This document shows, in pieces, positions 7,563 through 11,703 of a DNA stretch of 11,703 nucleotides. Below the pieces are notes generated by a model. It had not been told where the DNA came from, ran no database searches, and saw nothing but the letters and a program-made list of their open reading frames with translations. Source of the DNA: Helicobacteraceae bacterium (GTDB taxonomy: Bacteria; Campylobacterota; Campylobacteria; Campylobacterales; SZUA-545); the NCBI GenBank assembly GCA_031273735.1, contig JAISRI010000069.1, positions 1-11,703 on the forward strand, given 5' to 3'. Position 1 is the first letter of the stretch; each line of letters begins with the position of its first letter. The translations under genes were made by a program, and so were the position numbers.

Positions 7563-7957
7563 AGAGTTTTTTAATTTTATTCGCGTTTTTTGTTAATCTA
7601 TTTGCAATTGATTGGGCTTATAGCGAACCGTTTAGTTTAAGAAAGGACGAGTTTGCCGTTTTCGAGATCGATAACCGCGTATTAACCTTTCGCTGGTCTT
7701 TGTTTCATAATAAAGGTTTAGTTTGTCTGATCAAATACGATCATTTTCCCTATCAAACCATACTTTACGACGATTATAAACTTAACGCGATTAAGATTCC
7801 CGTAAAGACAAATAGAACTACTCCGCCGCCGCTTCCGTATATGACGATCGTTTTTGAAAGTTTCGATTCGGATCGCAACTTATCGAATATGCGGCTTTAT
7901 CTTTTCGACGAGTTAGGTTCGGTAAAAATTGCAAAGGCGAGCGATGAAAGAAATTAA
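7559..7957 (+). CDS. Small exported protein of unknown function
   Basis: 132 residues with a clear signal peptide: MKSFLILFAFFVNLFA, cut probably before Ile17-Asp18. The mature part is about 115 residues, rich in aromatics (FRWSLFHNKG, YDHFPYQTILYDDYKL) and probably beta-rich, with a proline cluster TTPPPLPY near 88-95. There is no cysteine pair or catalytic motif that I recognise. Its position between the DUF2018-type gene and the polyprenyl synthase matches HP0241 in H. pylori and the exported protein Cj0540 in C. jejuni; I use that synteny, not sequence similarity. Its ATG overlaps the previous stop (ATGA), and the next gene starts 14 bases inside it, so it is read as part of the operon. 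Likely periplasmic; role unknown. Confidence 0.8.
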   Translation: MKSFLILFAFFVNLFAIDWAYSEPFSLRKDEFAVFEIDNRVLTFRWSLFHNKGLVCLIKYDHFPYQTILYDDYKLNAIKIPVKTNRTTPPPLPYMTIVFESFDSDRNLSNMRLYLFDELGSVKIAKASDERN

Positions 7958-8819
7958 AGAGATTATTAACGACTTTTTCGAGCCGCCAATCAGAGAGTAT
8001 TTAAGTAAAATTCCCGCAGGCAAACTGCTAAGAAGCCGCTTAATCTGCGCGATCGCGAAAGATAGCGCCGATCGTTACCTGTTAAGCGCGATTATAGAGA
8101 CCATACATTTGGCGAGTTTGCTACACGACGACGTGATCGACGACGCTAAAACAAGGCGCGGAGTTCCTTCAATCGTCGCGAGCGAAGGCGCGAAAACCGC
8201 GATTATGATCGGCGATATTTTTTACTCTACAGCCTTTTCAAAATTGGTCGTTTTGGGCGAGGAGATCGCCAAGATCGTAAGCCTTGCGGTCGCTAAACTT
8301 TCAAGAGGCGAAATGTTAGACGTAGAGCTATCAAAATCGTTTAACGAGAGCAAAGAAAAATATGAAAATATGATCTATCTGAAAACCTCCGCGTTGATAG
8401 AGGCAAGTTGCGAAGCGGCTGCGATTTTAGTTCGTAAAGATCGCGAACGTTTTAGAAAGTTCGGCGCACTTTTGGGCGTAGCGTTTCAGATAGTAGACGA
8501 CGTTTTGGATATTACGCAAGAGGAGGCGATTTTGGGTAAACCCGCGCTGAGCGATCTAAGCGAAGGCAAGGCGACCCTTCCGTTAATATATTTTTACCAA
8601 AAAGCCGATAAAAGCGATAGAGAAAAATTGTCCGCTCTATTTGGCAAACCGACTGAAAAAACGAGCGCAGATTGGCTAAAAGAGGCGTTAAAAAATAGCG
8701 GCGCGATCGATTCTAGCCTCGATTACGCAAAAGGGCTTTTGAATGAAGCCAAAGCTCTAGTCTTCGATGATAGCGAGCTTTTGGCGATCGCCGAAGCGCT
8801 AGTTAGCCGTATAAAATAG
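7944..8819 (+). CDS. ispB: Trans-polyprenyl diphosphate synthase (IspB-like)
   Basis: Head-to-tail prenyltransferase that extends farnesyl diphosphate with isopentenyl diphosphate, probably to make the menaquinone side chain. From ATG 7944 it has 291 residues; AAAGG lies 6 bases upstream. A TTG at 7929 would add five residues but lacks that support. Motifs: GKLLRSR (26-32), first aspartate-rich motif DDVID (62-66) with Arg71-Arg72, Lys147, second motif DDVLD (185-189), and GKPALSDLSEGK (198-209). Ala57, five residues before the first Asp, is small, which in this family goes with long products rather than C15 or C20. The chain length cannot be fixed from sequence. It overlaps the exported protein gene by 14 bases and is followed by hemA after 17 bases. 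Confidence 0.9.
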   Translation: MKEIKEIINDFFEPPIREYLSKIPAGKLLRSRLICAIAKDSADRYLLSAIIETIHLASLLHDDVIDDAKTRRGVPSIVASEGAKTAIMIGDIFYSTAFSKLVVLGEEIAKIVSLAVAKLSRGEMLDVELSKSFNESKEKYENMIYLKTSALIEASCEAAAILVRKDRERFRKFGALLGVAFQIVDDVLDITQEEAILGKPALSDLSEGKATLPLIYFYQKADKSDREKLSALFGKPTEKTSADWLKEALKNSGAIDSSLDYAKGLLNEAKALVFDDSELLAIAEALVSRIK

Positions 8820-8823
8820 GCGC

Positions 8824-8829
8824 TATAAT
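8824..8829 (+). promoter_or_regulatory. Consensus TATAAT -10 box directly before hemA
   Basis: A perfect TATAAT lies in the 17-base gap between the ispB-like gene and hemA. The ATG of hemA begins 8 positions after its last T, so transcription would start at about 8836-8837, on or one base before the ATG. No convincing -35 is visible and no Shine-Dalgarno sequence lies in the gap. If used, it would give hemA its own leaderless transcript. Confidence 0.5.
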
Positions 8830-8836
8830 ACCCGCG

Positions 8837-10093
8837 ATGCGTTATCTACTAATATCAATTTCATACAAGAATACCGAGTTGGTCGCGCGCGAGAAGTTCG
8901 CATTCGACGCGACGCGTCAGGAGCGCATACTCCAAACGCTCCAAAACGCGGGCGCGGTCGCCGAAGCGGCGCTACTTGTTACATGTAATCGCGTCGAGCT
9001 AATTATGAGCGCGCTCGATCTTCACGCGGCGCTTAGTTCGGGACTGGACGCGCTTCATAAAGAGAGCGGCGTCGATCGCGTCGAGATCGAAGGACGGGCG
9101 CACAGCTACGAGGACGAAGGCGCGGCGCGACATCTTTTTAGCGTCGCGAGCGGGCTTGAAAGCGTCGTAGTGGGCGAATCGCAGATCGCGGGGCAGTTTA
9201 AGGACGCTTTCAAATTTGCCTTTGATCGCGGCTTTGCCTCTAAACGGCTTCGCGCTTTGAGCGATCACGCTATGCGTTGCGCGGCGGCGGTTCGCGCAAG
9301 CACCGAAGTCGGCAAAAATCCAGTGTCGGTTTCGAGCGCGGCGATCGCGCAGGCAAAGGTCTTGGCGAACGGATCGCTAGAGGATAAAACGGCGATTGTC
9401 GTCGGAAGCGGCGAGATGAGCCGTTTAACGGCGCTACATCTAATCGGCGCGAAAGCCAAGACAATCGTAGTCGGGCGCGATCTAGAAAAAACCGAAGAGT
9501 TTGTTAAAGAGTTGGGCGAAGGCGCGCAAGCCGCATCGTTTGCAAAGTTGCCGCAACTGATCAACGCTCACCAGTTTTTATTTACCGCGACTGGCGCGCC
9601 GCATACGGTTATTAACTCCGAGATGATCGAGAGCGTAGATTTCGATCGTTTTTGGTTTGATATAGCCGTCCCGCGCGATATAGGCGCGATCGAGGACGAG
9701 AGAATAAAAGTCTTTGTCGTCGACGACTTGCAATCGATCGTAAAAACCAATATGAGCTTACGCGAAGAAGAGGCGTCGAAAGCCTTTAGAATTGTAGGCG
9801 AGTTTGTCGAGGATTTTTATGGCTGGCTTAATTCGCAAGGAGCGGAACCGCTTATTAAAGCCCTGCGCAATAAAGCGGAGGAAGCCTGTAGAATCGAGGT
9901 TGAACGCGCTATGAAAAAATGTTTTATTCCGCACGATAGCGAACACGCGAAAAATGTGGAGCGGTTGCTTCATAGCGCGTTTAAGCGTTTTCTGCACGCT
10001 CCAACGATAGCGCTTCGCCTTGCTATGGATAAGCAAAATAGCGAAACAATTTCGGACGTAATCAAAGATATATTCGATTTAGAAGGAAAGTAA
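8837..10093 (+). CDS. hemA: Glutamyl-tRNA reductase
   Basis: Reduces glutamyl-tRNA to glutamate-1-semialdehyde with NADPH, the first committed step of heme and other tetrapyrroles by the C5 route. The 418 residues match the family. The N-terminal catalytic domain (about 1-155) carries Cys50 in VTCNRVEL, which forms the thioester, plus conserved His99 and the GESQIAGQFK motif (113-122). The NADPH-binding fold follows, with GSGEMS at 190-195 and FDIAVPRDIG after it. A long helical dimerisation domain runs from about 310. The ATG at 8837 gives the standard N-terminus (MRYLLISISYKNT); no purine-rich SD precedes it, but TATAAT does. The operon neighbours ispB-like and proS are the same in H. pylori and C. 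jejuni. Confidence 0.97.
   Translation: MRYLLISISYKNTELVAREKFAFDATRQERILQTLQNAGAVAEAALLVTCNRVELIMSALDLHAALSSGLDALHKESGVDRVEIEGRAHSYEDEGAARHLFSVASGLESVVVGESQIAGQFKDAFKFAFDRGFASKRLRALSDHAMRCAAAVRASTEVGKNPVSVSSAAIAQAKVLANGSLEDKTAIVVGSGEMSRLTALHLIGAKAKTIVVGRDLEKTEEFVKELGEGAQAASFAKLPQLINAHQFLFTATGAPHTVINSEMIESVDFDRFWFDIAVPRDIGAIEDERIKVFVVDDLQSIVKTNMSLREEEASKAFRIVGEFVEDFYGWLNSQGAEPLIKALRNKAEEACRIEVERAMKKCFIPHDSEHAKNVERLLHSAFKRFLHAPTIALRLAMDKQNSETISDVIKDIFDLEGK
10083..10087 (+). promoter_or_regulatory. Ribosome binding site for the proS TTG start
   Basis: AAGGA inside the last codons of hemA lies 7 bases before TTG 10095. It supports this non-ATG codon as the start of proS, one base after the hemA stop. 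Confidence 0.65.
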
Positions 10094-10094
10094 T

Positions 10095-11703
10095 TTGCGC
10101 TGGACAAGAGCCTTTATTCGCACCGTGAAAGAAACGCCAAAAGACGCGGTTTTAGCAAGCCATCAGCTTCTGCTACGCGGAGGGTTTATATCTTCGTCGG
10201 CGGCGGGCATTTACGACTATATGCCGCTTGGTAAGAGAGCGCTAGACAAAATTCGCTTTATCGTTAAGGACGAATTGGACAAAGCTGGTTGCGAAGAGGT
10301 TAGTTTGGGTTTTGTAACGCCAAGCGAATTATGGCAAGAGTCGGGCAGATTTTTCAAATACGGCAAAGAGCTACTTCGTTTTAAGGATCGCAAAGAGGGC
10401 GAATTTGTTTTAGGTCCTACGCACGAAGAGGCTATGGTAAACCTTGTGCGCGGGCGGGTTACTAGCTATAAACAACTTCCGCTAAATCTCTACCAGATCA
10501 ACTTAAAGTTCCGCGACGAGGCGCGTCCGCGTTTTGGTTTAATGAGGGGGCGCGAGTTTTTGATGAAAGACGGTTATAGTTTTCACGCCTCCTACGAAGA
10601 TATGTCGCGAGAGTTTAACCTTATGGAAGAGACCTATAAGCGCATATTTAAGCGCGTAGGAATCGATTTTCGCGTTGTTGAAGCCGATAGCGGCGCGATT
10701 GGCGGAAGCGGCAGTAAAGAGTTTATGGCGTTAGCCGATAGCGGCGAAGATACGATTTTATCTTGCGAAAAATGCGAATACGGCGCTAACGTCGAGGCGG
10801 CAAAGCGCGTTAAACCGTCATATCCGCCTTTTTTAGACGATCGTAAAGGCGAGATAAAAACGCCGGGCGTAACGTCGATCGACGATTTAGCGAAGTTTTT
10901 GAAGATTCCCGAATACAAAACCATTAAAGCGATCGCCAAAAAAGCGCTATTTGACGACGGAGAGAAAATAGCGATCTTTTTTATTCGCGGATCAGATATA
11001 TTAGAAGAAACAAAAGCCCTAAACGCCGTTAATGCAAACGAGCTAATCGAACCTTCAAACGCCGAGCTTGAAAAATACGATATTATCGCGGGATTTATAG
11101 GCGTTAGTTATAAACGTAGCGAGGTTTTAACTATTGTCGATCGCGAGCTTGAGAACGAGTTCGATATGATTAGCGGCGCAAATAAAAAGGATACGCATAT
11201 TTTTGGCGTTAATATCGGAGGCGATCATACTTTTGCCGATCTAATCGCCGCGCAAGAGGGCGATTCCTGCCCCGTTTGCGGCGCAAAATTAAAAGGTCGA
11301 TCGGGCATAGAGATCGGGCATATATTTCAGCTAGGCGATCGCTATTCAAAACCGTTAAACGCTACCTTTTTAGACGAAAACGGCAAAGCGAAACATTTTA
11401 TTATGGGAACATACGGAATAGGGGTTAGCCGTTTGATCGCGGCGGTTATCGAAGCAAACCGCGATGAAAAGGGTTGCATATGGAACGACGAGATCGCCCC
11501 GTATTTGATCGATATTGTCGTAGGAAGCCTAAAAGACGAGGTTCAAAAAACGCTTGCTGAAAATCTATATTCACAACTGCTTCACGAGGGATATGAGACA
11601 ATACTAGACGATCGCGACGTTGGTTTTGGCGTTAAGATGAACGATTTTGAACTTCTTGGTTTTCCTTACGCGATTATCGTAGGTAAAAACGCGGCGGAAA
11701 ACA
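10095..11703 (+). CDS. proS: Prolyl-tRNA synthetase, bacterial type (3' end outside the window)
   Basis: Class II synthetase that charges tRNA-Pro in the cytosol. 536 codons are present with no stop; compared with about 570-577 in C. jejuni and H. pylori, roughly 35-40 residues are cut off. Class II motif 1 lies near 38-53 (AGIYDYMPLGKRAL...). Motif 2 is FRDEARPRFGLMRGREF (139-155). Motif 3 is GTYGIGVSRL (438-447). Between motifs 2 and 3, about 225-390, lies the bacterial insertion domain that hydrolyses Ala-tRNA-Pro. It is bracketed by two CxxC pairs, CEKC (224-227) and CPVC (392-395), likely structural. The C-terminal anticodon-binding domain begins near 470 and is incomplete. The start is TTG with a good SD. 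It directly follows hemA, an order shared with H. pylori. Confidence 0.96.
   Translation, partial: MRWTRAFIRTVKETPKDAVLASHQLLLRGGFISSSAAGIYDYMPLGKRALDKIRFIVKDELDKAGCEEVSLGFVTPSELWQESGRFFKYGKELLRFKDRKEGEFVLGPTHEEAMVNLVRGRVTSYKQLPLNLYQINLKFRDEARPRFGLMRGREFLMKDGYSFHASYEDMSREFNLMEETYKRIFKRVGIDFRVVEADSGAIGGSGSKEFMALADSGEDTILSCEKCEYGANVEAAKRVKPSYPPFLDDRKGEIKTPGVTSIDDLAKFLKIPEYKTIKAIAKKALFDDGEKIAIFFIRGSDILEETKALNAVNANELIEPSNAELEKYDIIAGFIGVSYKRSEVLTIVDRELENEFDMISGANKKDTHIFGVNIGGDHTFADLIAAQEGDSCPVCGAKLKGRSGIEIGHIFQLGDRYSKPLNATFLDENGKAKHFIMGTYGIGVSRLIAAVIEANRDEKGCIWNDEIAPYLIDIVVGSLKDEVQKTLAENLYSQLLHEGYETILDDRDVGFGVKMNDFELLGFPYAIIVGKNAAEN

Larger units (their letters stand above)
2148..11342. repeat. 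Dispersed HIP1-type palindrome GCGATCGC, 13 copies
   Basis: The exact octamer starts at 2148, 2818, 3107, 4363, 6344, 7148, 7450, 7501, 8049, 8784, 9341, 10929 and 11335, by hand scan. All copies lie inside coding sequences and in different reading frames. The core CGATCG occurs about 50 times across the window. The octamer is the Highly Iterated Palindrome 1 known from cyanobacteria, here in a campylobacterotal gene context. Its role is unknown. Confidence 0.85.

Noticed and set aside
9265..10036. Minus-strand frames opposite hemA
   Set aside because: They are antisense shadows of hemA, which has its NADPH-binding and dimerisation domains intact here.
1..11703. Defence system, prophage, CRISPR or integrated element
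   Set aside because: All sequence is taken up by recognised core genes with intergenic gaps under 50 bases. No recombinase, direct-repeat array or attachment-site-like sequence was seen.

Overview
The window is a gene-dense stretch of chromosome from a member of the Campylobacterota (Epsilonproteobacteria). Two gene runs point there. The first is ddl-ruvA-fapA-like facing left, with murJ-cysS facing right, an order I recall from Campylobacter jejuni (Cj0798c-Cj0802). The second is DUF2018 gene, small exported protein, polyprenyl synthase, hemA, proS, an order I recall from Helicobacter pylori (HP0242 to HP0238) and C. jejuni (Cj0539-Cj0543). Base composition looks nearly balanced, with many GCG and CGC codons, unlike the AT-rich pathogens of the phylum. 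The lineage is therefore probably not a classic Campylobacter or Helicobacter. No mobile element, RNA gene, CRISPR array or accessory island is visible.

Left block (1-3462, minus strand): a putative operon reads fapA-like, then ruvA, then ddl, which runs off the left edge. The fapA-like and ruvA genes overlap by 4 bases and ruvA-ddl are 20 bases apart. Right block (3511-11703, plus strand): murJ, cysS, nagZ, DUF2018 gene, exported protein gene, ispB-like gene, hemA and proS, which runs off the right edge. Almost every junction is a 4-base overlap or a gap of 1 to 17 bases. The two blocks diverge from a 48-base gap that carries a good extended -10 element for murJ.

Functionally the window mixes cell envelope genes with housekeeping genes. 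Ddl supplies D-Ala-D-Ala, MurJ flips lipid II, an apparently exported NagZ trims peptidoglycan glycans, and the polyprenyl synthase makes a long isoprenoid, most likely the quinone side chain. The housekeeping genes are two aminoacyl-tRNA synthetases (CysS, ProS), glutamyl-tRNA reductase (HemA, first step of tetrapyrrole synthesis) and the Holliday-junction subunit RuvA.

The most unusual feature is not a gene. The palindrome GCGATCGC, the HIP1 octamer known from cyanobacteria, occurs 13 times by my hand count, and its core CGATCG about 50 times, spread through all parts of the window. A uniform-base expectation is about 0.2 and 3. Other points worth a second look are a perfect TATAAT seven bases before the hemA ATG (possible leaderless mRNA), an unusually short DUF2018 protein, and a NagZ with a signal peptide sitting where the two conserved blocks join.
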